64,000 nt of DNA from Candidatus Zixiibacteriota bacterium (GTDB taxonomy: Bacteria; Zixibacteria; MSB-5A5; GN15; FEB-12), in assembly GCA_020351995.1 (NCBI GenBank), contig CP070674.1:257261-321260 (forward strand), given 5' to 3'. This document shows, in pieces, positions 26,999 through 36,237 of this stretch (within the stretch, counting starts at the first letter, position 1; each line of letters starts with the position of its first letter). A program made the position numbers and the translations under genes. The notes beneath the pieces were generated by a model. The model was given only the letters and a program-made list of their open reading frames with translations, did not search any database and was not told the origin of the DNA.

Positions 26999-28579
26999 AT
27001 GGGAAGGATTGGAGCATATTTTAAGAATTTAATGGGATATGTCGGCCAGATGACACCGAGTCAGGTGATGATGCTGCTGGGTGTCGTGGCCGGATCAATC
27101 GTAGGTATTGTGCTGGTCGTGAGCTGGCTCAGCAGTGTTACCTACTCCAGGCTTTATTCCAACCTGGACGAGGCGGAAGCCGGCGAGGTTGCCGCCTACC
27201 TCAACGACAACAAAATTCCTTACCAGCTGGCCGATGGCGGTTCGACGATAGAGGTACCATCGGGGGACGTCTACAAGACCCGCATCGCCCTGGCCAGCGA
27301 GGGTCTTCCCAGATCGGGCAACATGGGTTATTCGATCTTCGATGAGAATAACCTGGGTATGACCGACTTTTTGCAGAACCTCAATTTCCGGAGAGCTCTT
27401 GAGGGCGAGTTAACCCGGACGATTATGCAGCTGAACGAAGTTCAAGCCGCCCGTGTTCATATCGTTATGCCCAAAGAAAGGCTGTTTGCCCGGGATCAGA
27501 AGGAAGCCACGGCATCGGTGGTGGTCAAGCTAAAGGGGAATACCGAGCTTACCTCGAGGCAGATGAAGGGCATCACCCATCTGGTAGCCTCCTCCGTGGA
27601 AGGCCTCAAGCCGAGCAACATTTCCATTGTTGATTATAACGGTAACCTGTTGTCATCGAACAGCGAGATCGACCCGCTTGCCGGGCTGTCGTCGTCGCAA
27701 CTGGAGGTCCGTAAGCAAGTGGAGAATTACTTGGAGGACAAGGCCCAGTCGATGATGGATGACGTTCTGGGACCGAAGGAATCGGTAATCCGGGTCACGG
27801 CGGATTTGAATTTCCAGCAAATTGAGAGAACCTCGGAGACATTCGATCCCAATGCCCCATCGGTGCGAAGTGAAGAGAGGGTGAAGACCACGCTTTCGTC
27901 CAGCGACAAGGCGGCCGAGACTTCGGAAACCAAGCAGGATGACAACAGCGAAACGACCATCACCAACTACGAGCTGAATAAGACAGTTGAACACATTATA
28001 AATGCCGTCGGTACGATTGACCGACTGTCGGTGGCGGTTCTGGTCGATGGCGTATATGCTCCGATTGAAGGCGGTGAAGGCGGTTCAGAGATGATTTATC
28101 AGCCTCGTCCGCAGGAGGAACTGGATCGTCTGGCCGCAATCGTCAAGAACGCGGTCGGTTTCGACCCGCAGAGAAACGATCAGATTGAGATGGTCAATAT
28201 CGCTTTTGACCGGCAGAACCTCGAACAGGACCAGCAGGCGCTGGACCAGATGTATATGCGGGATTTCTATATGGATATTGCTCGTAAGGTGGGGTTAGTA
28301 CTCCTGGCAGTCTTCCTGTTCTGGTGGGGTCGAAAAAGGGCGTCCAAACTTTTTGCGGCTCTGGGTCGTCTGGCTCCACCTTCGACAAGGTCGTCGGTAG
28401 CGAGTTCGCCCCGATCCCCGCAGACGGCGCCGGGTGAATTCAGTCCCTTAGAGCAACCCGAACCGGAGCCGGTCTTGCCGGAAATACGACAACCCAAGTT
28501 GGTTGATAAGATGCAGAGAACAGCCAAAGAACAGCCGGAAGAAATAGCCAAAGTCATTAAAACCATGATGGTCGAGTAG
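26999..28579 (+). CDS. fliF: Flagellar MS-ring protein FliF
   Basis: 526 residues. FliF forms the inner-membrane ring that carries the switch and the export gate. Two membrane helices flank the periplasmic part (about 22-45 and 425-445). Marks: YSRLYSNLDEAEAGEV, the EGELTRTIMQL ring-building segment, VHIVMPKERLFARDQ and the C-terminal FliG-binding tail. The tail (about 450-526) is proline-rich and a little variable in length. Good ribosome spacing; fliG follows after seven bases. Confidence 0.96.
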   Translation: MGRIGAYFKNLMGYVGQMTPSQVMMLLGVVAGSIVGIVLVVSWLSSVTYSRLYSNLDEAEAGEVAAYLNDNKIPYQLADGGSTIEVPSGDVYKTRIALASEGLPRSGNMGYSIFDENNLGMTDFLQNLNFRRALEGELTRTIMQLNEVQAARVHIVMPKERLFARDQKEATASVVVKLKGNTELTSRQMKGITHLVASSVEGLKPSNISIVDYNGNLLSSNSEIDPLAGLSSSQLEVRKQVENYLEDKAQSMMDDVLGPKESVIRVTADLNFQQIERTSETFDPNAPSVRSEERVKTTLSSSDKAAETSETKQDDNSETTITNYELNKTVEHIINAVGTIDRLSVAVLVDGVYAPIEGGEGGSEMIYQPRPQEELDRLAAIVKNAVGFDPQRNDQIEMVNIAFDRQNLEQDQQALDQMYMRDFYMDIARKVGLVLLAVFLFWWGRKRASKLFAALGRLAPPSTRSSVASSPRSPQTAPGEFSPLEQPEPEPVLPEIRQPKLVDKMQRTAKEQPEEIAKVIKTMMVE

Positions 28580-28586
28580 ATTACCT

Positions 28587-29597
28587 ATGAGATTCGAAGA
28601 AATGACCCCGATGCAGAAAGCCGCCGTGGCTCTGGTAGCCTTCGGCTCTGAGGTTTCGGCTCTTGTGCTCAAGGGAATGAGTGAGCAAGACCTGGAAAGT
28701 GTCACGGTCGAGATTGCCAATCTTCGCGATGTTCCTCCGGAAATCGAGGAGAAAGTTATCGAAGAATGCCACCAGGTATTCATGGCGAGACAGTATATAT
28801 CGCAGGGCGGGATTGATTTCGCGCAGCAGATTCTGGAGAAAGCGGTGGGTGCCAAGAAAGCCAGAGAGATTATGCACCGCCTGGAGTCATCGATTCACTC
28901 CAAAGGTTTCTCTCTTTTGAAGGATATCGACCCTAAACAGTTGACCAGCTTTCTCCAGAATGAGCACCCGCAGACAATCTCTCTTATCCTGACCCAGCTC
29001 AATCCGCAGCACGCCGCATCGGTTCTGTCAGAGCTGACGCCGGAACTTCAGGGAGAGGTCGCGCTGCGCATCGCCACCATGGAGAAAATCGCTCCCGAGA
29101 TTCTACAGGAAATCGAGCAGACGCTGGAAGGTCATTTTGAGCGAACAGCGGGTGGGGAGATGTCGTCATCGGGCGGAGCCAAGGCTATTGCTGAAGTCCT
29201 CAACCTGATAGATACGACCGCCGAAAAGAATATTCTGCAGTCACTTGAAGCCGAAGACGCTGATCTGGCCGCTGAGATAAAGAATATGATGTTTGTCTTT
29301 GACGATCTGGTTCTGCTGGATGACCGCTCGATCCAGCGCCTGCTAAAGGAGATCGAGACCAAGGATATCGCTGTTGCTTTGAAGGCAACGTCGGACGAGG
29401 TCAAAAAGAAAATATTCGCGAATGTCTCCGAGCGTGTGGCCGTGATGATCCAGGAAGAAATGGAGTTTATGGGGCCGACCCGCCTATCGGATGTGGAAGC
29501 CGCCCAGACCCGCATTGTCGAGGCGGTCCGTCGTCTTGAGGAGGAAGGTCAGGTTATCATCTCCGGCCGAGGCGGGAAAGAGGAAATCATTGTCTAA
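28587..29597 (+). CDS. fliG: Flagellar switch protein FliG
   Basis: 336 residues, normal length. FliG sits on FliF and takes torque from MotA. The middle domain has the EHPQ motif (EHPQTISLILTQL), and the C-terminal domain has the charged ridge FVFDDLVLLDDRSIQRLLKEI. The last codons overlap the start of fliH by eight bases, so translation is coupled. The C-ring partners fliM and fliN are not in the window. Confidence 0.97.
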   Translation: MRFEEMTPMQKAAVALVAFGSEVSALVLKGMSEQDLESVTVEIANLRDVPPEIEEKVIEECHQVFMARQYISQGGIDFAQQILEKAVGAKKAREIMHRLESSIHSKGFSLLKDIDPKQLTSFLQNEHPQTISLILTQLNPQHAASVLSELTPELQGEVALRIATMEKIAPEILQEIEQTLEGHFERTAGGEMSSSGGAKAIAEVLNLIDTTAEKNILQSLEAEDADLAAEIKNMMFVFDDLVLLDDRSIQRLLKEIETKDIAVALKATSDEVKKKIFANVSERVAVMIQEEMEFMGPTRLSDVEAAQTRIVEAVRRLEEEGQVIISGRGGKEEIIV

Positions 29598-30291
29598 GGT
29601 AATTCGAACTACGGTTCAAGCTCCAGCCGTCTTCATCGGTGAAAGACATCTCGACTTCGAACTCGAGTCAAAGGCTGAAGAGAAGCTCAGCCGGATATTT
29701 CCGGTTGTGTCGGTAATTACCGATGCCGATGGCGCCAAGTTAATTCCCATACAGGAAGTTTTCAAGATCGAGAGTACTCTCGCTGAGGAGTTGCACAAAG
29801 CCCATGATAAGGGCTATGAATCGGGTTATAAGGCCGGGCTGGATAAAGGTCTTGAGGAAGCGACCAAAGTCCTGAAAGAGTTTGATGGTGCCATCAAGGA
29901 GGCAGTAACCCAGCGCGAAACGCTGCTGGATGAGGCTCGTGAGAAAATCCTGGAGCTGGTGGTCGAGATAAGTCGTAAGGTTACTTTCGACGCAATCGAG
30001 GCCGACCCGGAACGAACCCTGGACATGATAAACGGTGTTATCAATACCCTGATTGACCGGTCCCGGCTCAAGATAAAAGTCAATCCGAATCATCATCCGA
30101 TTATCGAGCAAAACATCGATCGTTTTCTGACCGGTTCGACCACGATCAAGGAAATCGCCATTGAGCCGGATCCCAGAGTGCGATACGGTGGCTGTTTCAT
30201 TGAAACCCCCAGTGGCGATATCGATGCCCGTCTGGAGTCACAGTTCGAGGTCATCAAGGAAGTTCTTGTCGCGGGGGACGAGGAACAGTGA
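29590..30291 (+). CDS. fliH: Flagellar export stalk protein FliH
   Basis: 233 residues from a TTG at 29590 that overlaps the fliG stop; the frame stays open upstream inside fliG but without a family match. FliH links the ATPase FliI to the C ring and controls its activity. Marks: a glycine-spaced helix (GYESGYKAGLDKGLEEA, the GxxxG pattern typical of FliH) and a C-terminal domain with PDPRVRYGGCFIET. It overlaps fliI by four bases. Confidence 0.9.
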   Translation: MSKVIRTTVQAPAVFIGERHLDFELESKAEEKLSRIFPVVSVITDADGAKLIPIQEVFKIESTLAEELHKAHDKGYESGYKAGLDKGLEEATKVLKEFDGAIKEAVTQRETLLDEAREKILELVVEISRKVTFDAIEADPERTLDMINGVINTLIDRSRLKIKVNPNHHPIIEQNIDRFLTGSTTIKEIAIEPDPRVRYGGCFIETPSGDIDARLESQFEVIKEVLVAGDEEQ

Positions 30292-31604
30292 TAACGATTC
30301 CCTATGACACGTATGCCGAGCGCATCAGCAGCGCCCGAACCGTCAAGCATTTCGGCAAGGTAACCCAGGTTGTTGGTCTGGTCATAGAATCGATGGGTCC
30401 GGCCATCTCCATCGGAAAAATCTGCAACATCGAGAATATTGATGACGGGCGCCGGGTTAAGGCGGAAGTGGTCGGGTTTCGTGATGACCGGATTTTGCTG
30501 ATGCCGCTCGGGCCCATAACGGGAATAACGCCCGGGGCAATAGTGACGTCGACATCAGAGCAGTTGCGAGTGCCGGTGGGTCCGGAGTTAATTGGCCGGG
30601 TAGTCGGGGGGCTAGGTCAGCCAATCGACGGTAAGGGCATGCTGGTTACAACTAGCACGAGGTCAATCAACGCGAATCCCATTCCCGCCTTAAGTCGCAA
30701 ACGAATCAGGAACAGGTTGATGACAGGTATAAAAGCCATTGACCTGACAGCCACTGTCGGCAAGGGGCAGAGGATGGGTATCTTTGCCGGTTCGGGCGTT
30801 GGTAAGTCGATCATGCTGGGTATGATGGCGCGTGGTTCTTCGGCCGACGTGAATGTGGTGGCCCTGGTCGGCGAGCGCGGCAGAGAAGTGCGCGAGTTTA
30901 TCGAAAAAGACCTCGGGCCGGAGGGAATGCGAAATACGATTGTGGTGGCGGTGACTTCCGATCAACCAGCCTTGATACGAATCAAGGGGGCCCTCGTGGC
31001 CACGACTATTGCTGAGTATTTCCGGGATCAGGGCAAAGATGTCATGTTGCTGATGGATTCCCTTACCCGGATTGCCATGGCTCAGCGAGAGATCGGCATT
31101 GCCGTCGGTGAACCGCCGACAAGCAAGGGTTATACCCCTTCGGTGTTCGCTCTGCTGCCCAAGATTCTCGAACGCGCCGGCAACAAAGAGGAGGGTTCCA
31201 TAACGGGACTGTATGCGGTGTTGGTCGAGGGGGACGATATGAATGAACCTGTCAGTGATGCTGTCAGGTCGATTCTGGACGGCCACGTGTCACTTTCGCG
31301 GCGGCTGGCGGCCATGAACCTTTATCCGGCGGTGGATGTGCTGGATTCGATTAGCCGGCTGATGATCGAGGTGGTGTCGGAAGAAGCTATCAACGCGGCG
31401 GCAAAGGTGCGGGAGATTGTCTCGGTTTACCGTGAGGCGGAGGACCTGATTAATATCGGTGCCTATGTCAAAGGTTCGAATCAAAAGATCGACCACGCTA
31501 TTGAAAAAATCGATCAGATCAACAACTTCTTCCGCCAGGGCATTATGGAGAAGAGCGATTACGATGAGTCGCTTCAACAGCTGCGGGCGATTCTCGAAGG
31601 ATAG
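30288..31604 (+). CDS. fliI: Flagellum-specific ATPase FliI
   Basis: 438 residues from GTG at 30288. FliI is the type III export ATPase, related to F1-beta. Walker A is GSGVGKS at residues 168-174, Walker B lies in VMLLMDSLTRIAMAQREIG, and GERGREVREF and PSVFALLPKILERAG are family-typical. It forms a hexamer under the export gate. FliJ, its central-stalk partner, follows. Confidence 0.97.
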   Translation: MITIPYDTYAERISSARTVKHFGKVTQVVGLVIESMGPAISIGKICNIENIDDGRRVKAEVVGFRDDRILLMPLGPITGITPGAIVTSTSEQLRVPVGPELIGRVVGGLGQPIDGKGMLVTTSTRSINANPIPALSRKRIRNRLMTGIKAIDLTATVGKGQRMGIFAGSGVGKSIMLGMMARGSSADVNVVALVGERGREVREFIEKDLGPEGMRNTIVVAVTSDQPALIRIKGALVATTIAEYFRDQGKDVMLLMDSLTRIAMAQREIGIAVGEPPTSKGYTPSVFALLPKILERAGNKEEGSITGLYAVLVEGDDMNEPVSDAVRSILDGHVSLSRRLAAMNLYPAVDVLDSISRLMIEVVSEEAINAAAKVREIVSVYREAEDLINIGAYVKGSNQKIDHAIEKIDQINNFFRQGIMEKSDYDESLQQLRAILEG

Positions 31605-31615
31605 GGTCACTGGCC

Positions 31616-32086
31616 ATGAAAAGATTCCGATACCGTCTTCAAGCCTTGCTGAAAATGAAAGAGCATATTGAAAAGGAAAGACAGAAAGAACTGGCCGCCT
31701 CCAGCCAGCAAGTCCGCTCCAAGGAGGAAGAGTTGGACCTGGTGCAGAAAAACCGCGATCGCACTTTCGAATTTCAGCGCAACGAGATCCTACAATCCTT
31801 TACGGTGGCTGAGATGCTGGTCATATCGCGCTATCTTCACAAGCTGAAACGGGAGACGGTAGTGGGAAAAGAACTATTGAGAGTTCTCAAAGTCGAGGAA
31901 GAGAAAAGAAGACGGAAACTTCTGGATGCCTCACGCGAGCGTAAGAAGTATGAAAAACTCAAAGAAAAGCAGCAACAGAAGCACTACGATAATGCCCGGT
32001 CAGCCATTACGAAAGAGATGGACGAGACAGCCGTAAGTACTTATCGACAAAAGGCTAAAGGCCGCCGTTCAACTGTCGGCCCCTGA
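31616..32086 (+). CDS. fliJ: Flagellar export protein FliJ
   Basis: 156 residues, almost wholly charged helical coiled coil, starting KRFRYRLQALLKMKEHIEKE as is typical. FliJ enters the FliI hexamer like the gamma subunit of F1 and helps cargo chaperones cycle. Last gene of the flgB unit: a gap of about 150 bases with a sigma-54 promoter follows. Confidence 0.9.
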   Translation: MKRFRYRLQALLKMKEHIEKERQKELAASSQQVRSKEEELDLVQKNRDRTFEFQRNEILQSFTVAEMLVISRYLHKLKRETVVGKELLRVLKVEEEKRRRKLLDASRERKKYEKLKEKQQQKHYDNARSAITKEMDETAVSTYRQKAKGRRSTVGP

Positions 32087-32199
32087 GAAGAAAATTTTTC
32101 CCGTTTTTTCAAGTAATCAATTCCATTTCAGAACCTTCAGGCCAAACGACCCCTCGCATAACTTATTGATTTTTAAGCGAATAGAGGGGGGGCTGTGGG

Positions 32200-32216
32200 T
32201 TGGCACAGCCTATGCT
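32200..32216 (+). promoter_or_regulatory. Sigma-54 promoter before flgF
   Basis: TTGGCAC-agcct-ATGCT: GG and GC at the required ten-base spacing, one mismatch (A for T) in the -12 box. It lies just ahead of the flgF GTG start at 32239 and should drive flgFGAHIJ. Confidence 0.82.
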
Positions 32217-32238
32217 TCGTAAATCAGAGGAGGAAAAC

Positions 32239-32970
32239 GTGATAAAAGGAATATTTACGTCTGCTTCGGGGATGGTGCCCCGAATCAAGAAGCAGGAGCT
32301 AACCGCCAATAATCTGGCCAACGCTTCGACGCCCGGTTTCAAGAAGGACGCCATTTTCACGAAGGAGTTGACCAGAGCGCAGGAGAAGCTCCGACCGCGC
32401 AAGTCGGACTGGGAGCGCCCAATGGTCGACGAGATCTATACCAATTTCGCGCCGGGGGTATTCGACAAGACCGGCAATCCTCTTGACCTGGCCATCGATG
32501 GCGACGGGTTTTTTACTTTGGAACTGGCGGATGGTTCGCGCGCGCTTACACGAGCGGGAGCTTTTGAGGTCAACCGCGAAGGTTTAATAGCTTTCCCGGG
32601 TGGTGCTCTCCTGCTTGCCGAAGGTGGTCCCGTTGAGGTCGGCAGCGGTCAGGTCAGCGTTTCTCTTGCGGGAGATGTTCAGGTGGATGGTGCCACGGTG
32701 GGCAGAATAACACCCGTTACGGTGGCCAATCTGGAGGAACTTGATAAGATTGGAAGCGCGATGTTTTTCGTGCCGGAAGGCGTGGAACTTACGCCGGTCA
32801 GAACGTCAACCATACAACAGGGATTCCTCGAAACATCCAACGTGGATATAGTTCGCGAGATGATCGACATGATTATCTCTTTCAGGCAATATGAAGCCGA
32901 CTCCAAGGCGATCCAGGTACAGGACCAATCGCTGGATCATTTATTTAACCGGGTCGGCTCTAGAGGATAG
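32239..32970 (+). CDS. flgF: Flagellar basal-body rod protein FlgF
   Basis: 243 residues from GTG at 32239 (GAGGAGG five bases upstream); an upstream in-frame TTG falls in the sigma-54 promoter and is rejected. Marks: ELTANNLANASTPGFKKD near the N terminus, the GDGFFTLE segment, and the C-terminal LETSNVDIVREMIDMI helix. Paired with FlgG; of the two, this first and shorter protein is the proximal one, FlgF. Confusion with FlgG is the only real alternative. Confidence 0.9.
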   Translation: MIKGIFTSASGMVPRIKKQELTANNLANASTPGFKKDAIFTKELTRAQEKLRPRKSDWERPMVDEIYTNFAPGVFDKTGNPLDLAIDGDGFFTLELADGSRALTRAGAFEVNREGLIAFPGGALLLAEGGPVEVGSGQVSVSLAGDVQVDGATVGRITPVTVANLEELDKIGSAMFFVPEGVELTPVRTSTIQQGFLETSNVDIVREMIDMIISFRQYEADSKAIQVQDQSLDHLFNRVGSRG

Positions 32971-32997
32971 GAAGCTCGAGTTATATAGGAGGATATC

Positions 32998-33786
32998 ATG
33001 ATCAAAGCGATGAGAACTGCCGCGACAGGTATGATCGCGCAGCAGATGAATGTTGACAACATCGCTAATAACCTGGCTAACGTGAACACCACCGGCTTCA
33101 AAAAGAGTAAGGTGGAATTCCAGGATGTTCTGTACCAGAATATCCACAAAGCGGGAGGTGCGTCATCGACTACCACGCAACGACCAACCGGGCTATCGGT
33201 TGGGTACGGTACCAAGGCCGTGGCGACACACCGCCAGTTTACCGAGGGAGACCTCATGTTGACCGGCAACCCGCTGGATATGGCGATAGCGGGTGACGGG
33301 TTCTTCCAGGTGGGCTATCCCGATGGTTCGACCGTTTACACTCGTGACGGTGCCTTCAAGATGTCGGCTGACGGCAGAGTAGTAACCTCGGAGGGCTATC
33401 CGCTGTTGCCCGAGATCACCATCCCCGAAGACGCGACCTCGATATCAATCGGCGGTGACGGGACTGTTGAAGTGCTACAGTTTGGAGACGATACACCGGC
33501 CCAGATCGGGCAAATTGAGCTCGCCCGTTTCGTGAATCCGTCGGGTCTTTCGGCGATCGGACACAATCTCCTCGTCGAGACCGGGGCTTCAGGTGATCCT
33601 ATCACTGATGTCCCGACGCAGAACGGCCTGGGCCAGATTGACCAGGGCTATCTGGAAATGTCCAATGTCGCGGTGGTCGACGAGATGGTTAACATGATCG
33701 TCGCTCAGCGGGCTTACGAGATGAATTCAAAGGCCATTCAGACGGCCGATGATATGGCCCAGATTGCCAATAACCTTAAGAGATAA
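32998..33786 (+). CDS. flgG: Flagellar distal rod protein FlgG
   Basis: 262 residues, the standard FlgG length. N terminus MIKAMRTAATGMIAQQ with NVDNIANNLANVNTTGFKKS; DMAIAGDGFFQV in the middle; C terminus YLEMSNVAVVDEMVNMIVAQRAYEMNSK (in two parts). FlgG forms the distal rod that crosses the P and L rings. AGGAGG precedes the ATG. Confidence 0.96.
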   Translation: MIKAMRTAATGMIAQQMNVDNIANNLANVNTTGFKKSKVEFQDVLYQNIHKAGGASSTTTQRPTGLSVGYGTKAVATHRQFTEGDLMLTGNPLDMAIAGDGFFQVGYPDGSTVYTRDGAFKMSADGRVVTSEGYPLLPEITIPEDATSISIGGDGTVEVLQFGDDTPAQIGQIELARFVNPSGLSAIGHNLLVETGASGDPITDVPTQNGLGQIDQGYLEMSNVAVVDEMVNMIVAQRAYEMNSKAIQTADDMAQIANNLKR

Positions 33787-33795
33787 TCGAAGAAG

Positions 33796-34482
33796 ATGCT
33801 AAAGAAACTTCTGGCTATAATCGTTTTTCTTCTGCTGTCCACACCGGTCATGGCGGCGGAAGAGATAAGCAATGACATCATCATCCATGAGATGATGACG
33901 GTACTCGGGCTCGATGGCGAGACTCACAAGATCGAGGTTCTCTCCAACCACCTGGGCGACCAGAGAATTGACGACTGCAATCTGAACATACGTCCGCTGA
34001 CACAGAAGAAGCCAGTCGGTCTGTATTCGGTCCTGGTTACGGCAACGCGGGGAGAAGAAGTTGTCGCAACCGGACAGGTGCGGGTGAGGATACGTGTGTT
34101 TGCGGAAGTTGTGATCGCCAATGACCGGATAAATCGCAGCAGCTTGATGGATCCGTCAAGGTTCACAGTGGCGAGGATGGAGGTGACCAATCTCGTGGAA
34201 CAGCCTATCACCTCGCTCGACGACCTGGCCGGATTTCGTGCCAAGCGCAATCTGAAAAAGGGAACGATCGTTACAACGGGCGCCCTGGAACCTATTCCGG
34301 ATGTCGAACGTGGCCACGAGACCCTGATTGTATATAACGATGGGTTGTGTCGGGTGACCGCTCCGGGGCAGGCGCTTCAGTCCGGTTTGACAGGCGAATA
34401 TATAAAAGTGAAAAACAAGGCTACCAACAAAGTTATCGTCGCTCGCATTGTCGACGACAACGTGGTGGCAGTTGACCCATAG
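33796..34482 (+). CDS. flgA: P-ring assembly chaperone FlgA
   Basis: 228 residues with a signal peptide (1 to about 21, TPVMAAEE). FlgA helps FlgI assemble in the periplasm. The C-terminal SAF-like domain (about 105-225) includes VIANDRINRSSL, LKKGTIVTTGALEP and VKNKATNKVIVARIVDDNVV, which are typical. It stands before flgH and flgI as usual in diderm bacteria. Confidence 0.9.
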   Translation: MLKKLLAIIVFLLLSTPVMAAEEISNDIIIHEMMTVLGLDGETHKIEVLSNHLGDQRIDDCNLNIRPLTQKKPVGLYSVLVTATRGEEVVATGQVRVRIRVFAEVVIANDRINRSSLMDPSRFTVARMEVTNLVEQPITSLDDLAGFRAKRNLKKGTIVTTGALEPIPDVERGHETLIVYNDGLCRVTAPGQALQSGLTGEYIKVKNKATNKVIVARIVDDNVVAVDP

Positions 34483-34503
34483 GAATAATTGGAAGAGGGC
34501 AAC

Positions 34504-35091
34504 ATGAACGTGAAAAGGATTTTACTGATACTGGCGGTGCTGCTATTGCTGCCTTTCTCTTTGAAGGTCTGGGGCGGTGACTTCGGCCAGGCCAAATCGC
34601 TGTTCACCGATATCAAAGCCAACCGGGTGGGAGATATTTTAACCGTGCTCATTTATGAGCAGGCCCAGGCTTCGACCAAAGTGGAAGCCAAGACCGAAAA
34701 GTCCACGAAGGCTTCCGTGTCGGGGGGGCCCGGAATCGGATCGCTCGGCTTCATACCTCTTTTCGGTGCCGACGGCGAAAACAGCAACACTTTTGACGGT
34801 AAAGGCGAAAATAAGCGTGATGGTACCCTTCGAGCGAAGATGTCGGTGACCGTGATCGAGGTAAGAGACAACGGTGACCTCATTATTGAGGGATCGCGCA
34901 CTATCGGAATCTCCGGAGATCGGGAAACACTCACCCTCACCGGAGTCGTCCGTCAGAAAGACATATCACCGGATAACACCATCGATTCTTACCTGATTGC
35001 CGATGCAGAAATTCATTATACCGGCAAGGGAAATAACAACACGGCGTCGCGTCCAGGTTTTGTGACGCGGCTAATCAACTGGCTCTTTTAG
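34504..35091 (+). CDS. flgH: Flagellar L-ring protein FlgH, without lipobox cysteine
   Basis: 195 residues from the ATG at 34504; a TTG five codons upstream is in frame. FlgH forms the outer-membrane L ring. Marks: LFTDIKANRVGDILTVLIYE, RDGTLRAKMSVTVIEV, NGDLIIEGSRTIGISGDRE and DNTIDSYLIADAEIHYTGKG (last parts of the family). Unlike enteric FlgH, no cysteine follows the N-terminal hydrophobic segment (VWGGDFGQ), so it cannot be a lipoprotein in the usual way. Confidence 0.92.
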   Translation: MNVKRILLILAVLLLLPFSLKVWGGDFGQAKSLFTDIKANRVGDILTVLIYEQAQASTKVEAKTEKSTKASVSGGPGIGSLGFIPLFGADGENSNTFDGKGENKRDGTLRAKMSVTVIEVRDNGDLIIEGSRTIGISGDRETLTLTGVVRQKDISPDNTIDSYLIADAEIHYTGKGNNNTASRPGFVTRLINWLF

Positions 35092-35100
35092 GAGTTAATC

Positions 35101-36237
35101 ATGTTTACCGCACTTGTTAATAGACTGGCCACGCCAACGGGGGCGATACTCCTTCTGAGCCTTATCCTGATGTTGTACTCACCGGCCGAAGGTCAGAAAG
35201 TGAGAATCAAGGACATCTGCGAGTTTCAAGACAAGCAGGAGGTTGAGCTGATCGGGTACGGCTTGGTTATCGGGCTGGACGGAAGCGGGGACGGAAGCGG
35301 CACTCAGTTCACGATTCAATCCCTGTCGAACATGATGGAGCGCATGGGACTGACGGTAGATGCCGATAAAGTCAAAGTTAAAAACGTCGCGGCGGTGCTG
35401 GTGACGGCGAGAATCTCGAGTGTACTCAAAGAAGGTACATACTTTGACGTTACGGTGTCATCAATCGGTGATGCCAAATCGCTTCAGGGAGGGACTCTGC
35501 TCATGACACCGCTCTCCGACGGTGATGGGATTGTCCGCGCCGTGGCCCAGGGTCCGGTGTCAATCGGAGGTTTTAACGTTTCAGTGGACGACGGGAATCG
35601 CATCGTAAATAACTACACCCTTGTGGGCCGGGTCCCCGGAGGGGCCAAGATTACCAATGGCCTGGAGGATCCCGGTGAGGAAGAGAGAGAAGTGTACCTG
35701 GCACTCCGGGACCCTGACTTCACCACGGCTCATCGAATTGCCGAGAGAATAAACATAAAATATGGAATGACGGCTTATGCAATCAGCAGTGGCAGTGTAA
35801 GGGTGGTCATACCCGATTCCCTGATGCATCCGCTTGAGCGAACCGAGTTTATTTCGGACGTCAGTCAGCTTTCGGTAGTTCCGGATAACCCGGCCCGGGT
35901 AGTTATTAATGAGAAAACGGGAACAATCGTTGCGGGCGAACATGTGACGATCGAACCGGTAGCCATAGCTCACGGCACGATTACGGTCAATATTCAGTCA
36001 GTGCCGGTTATATCCCAGCCTCAGCCGTTCAGCACGGGCGAAACGATATATACACAGGAATCGCGCATAAATGTCGACGACGAATCAGCCAGGGTCGTAC
36101 ACCTGCAGCGCTCCGTATACCTGGCCGATATTGCCAATGCTCTCAACAAGATCGGCGCCACGCCGCGTGATATAATCGCCATCTTCCAGGCTCTTAAACA
36201 GGCCGGCGCGTTACGATCGGAACTCGTGATTCTATAA
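35101..36237 (+). CDS. flgI: Flagellar P-ring protein FlgI
   Basis: 378 residues with a hydrophobic signal segment (about 12-30). FlgI forms the periplasmic P ring around the rod. Marks: KVRIKDICEFQDKQEVELIGYGLVIGLDGSGDGS (in parts), KNVAAVLVTARI, GTIVAGEHVTIEPVAIAHG and the C-terminal IGATPRDIIAIFQALKQAGAL. The stop and the flgJ start overlap by one base (TAATG). Confidence 0.96.
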   Translation: MFTALVNRLATPTGAILLLSLILMLYSPAEGQKVRIKDICEFQDKQEVELIGYGLVIGLDGSGDGSGTQFTIQSLSNMMERMGLTVDADKVKVKNVAAVLVTARISSVLKEGTYFDVTVSSIGDAKSLQGGTLLMTPLSDGDGIVRAVAQGPVSIGGFNVSVDDGNRIVNNYTLVGRVPGGAKITNGLEDPGEEEREVYLALRDPDFTTAHRIAERINIKYGMTAYAISSGSVRVVIPDSLMHPLERTEFISDVSQLSVVPDNPARVVINEKTGTIVAGEHVTIEPVAIAHGTITVNIQSVPVISQPQPFSTGETIYTQESRINVDDESARVVHLQRSVYLADIANALNKIGATPRDIIAIFQALKQAGALRSELVIL

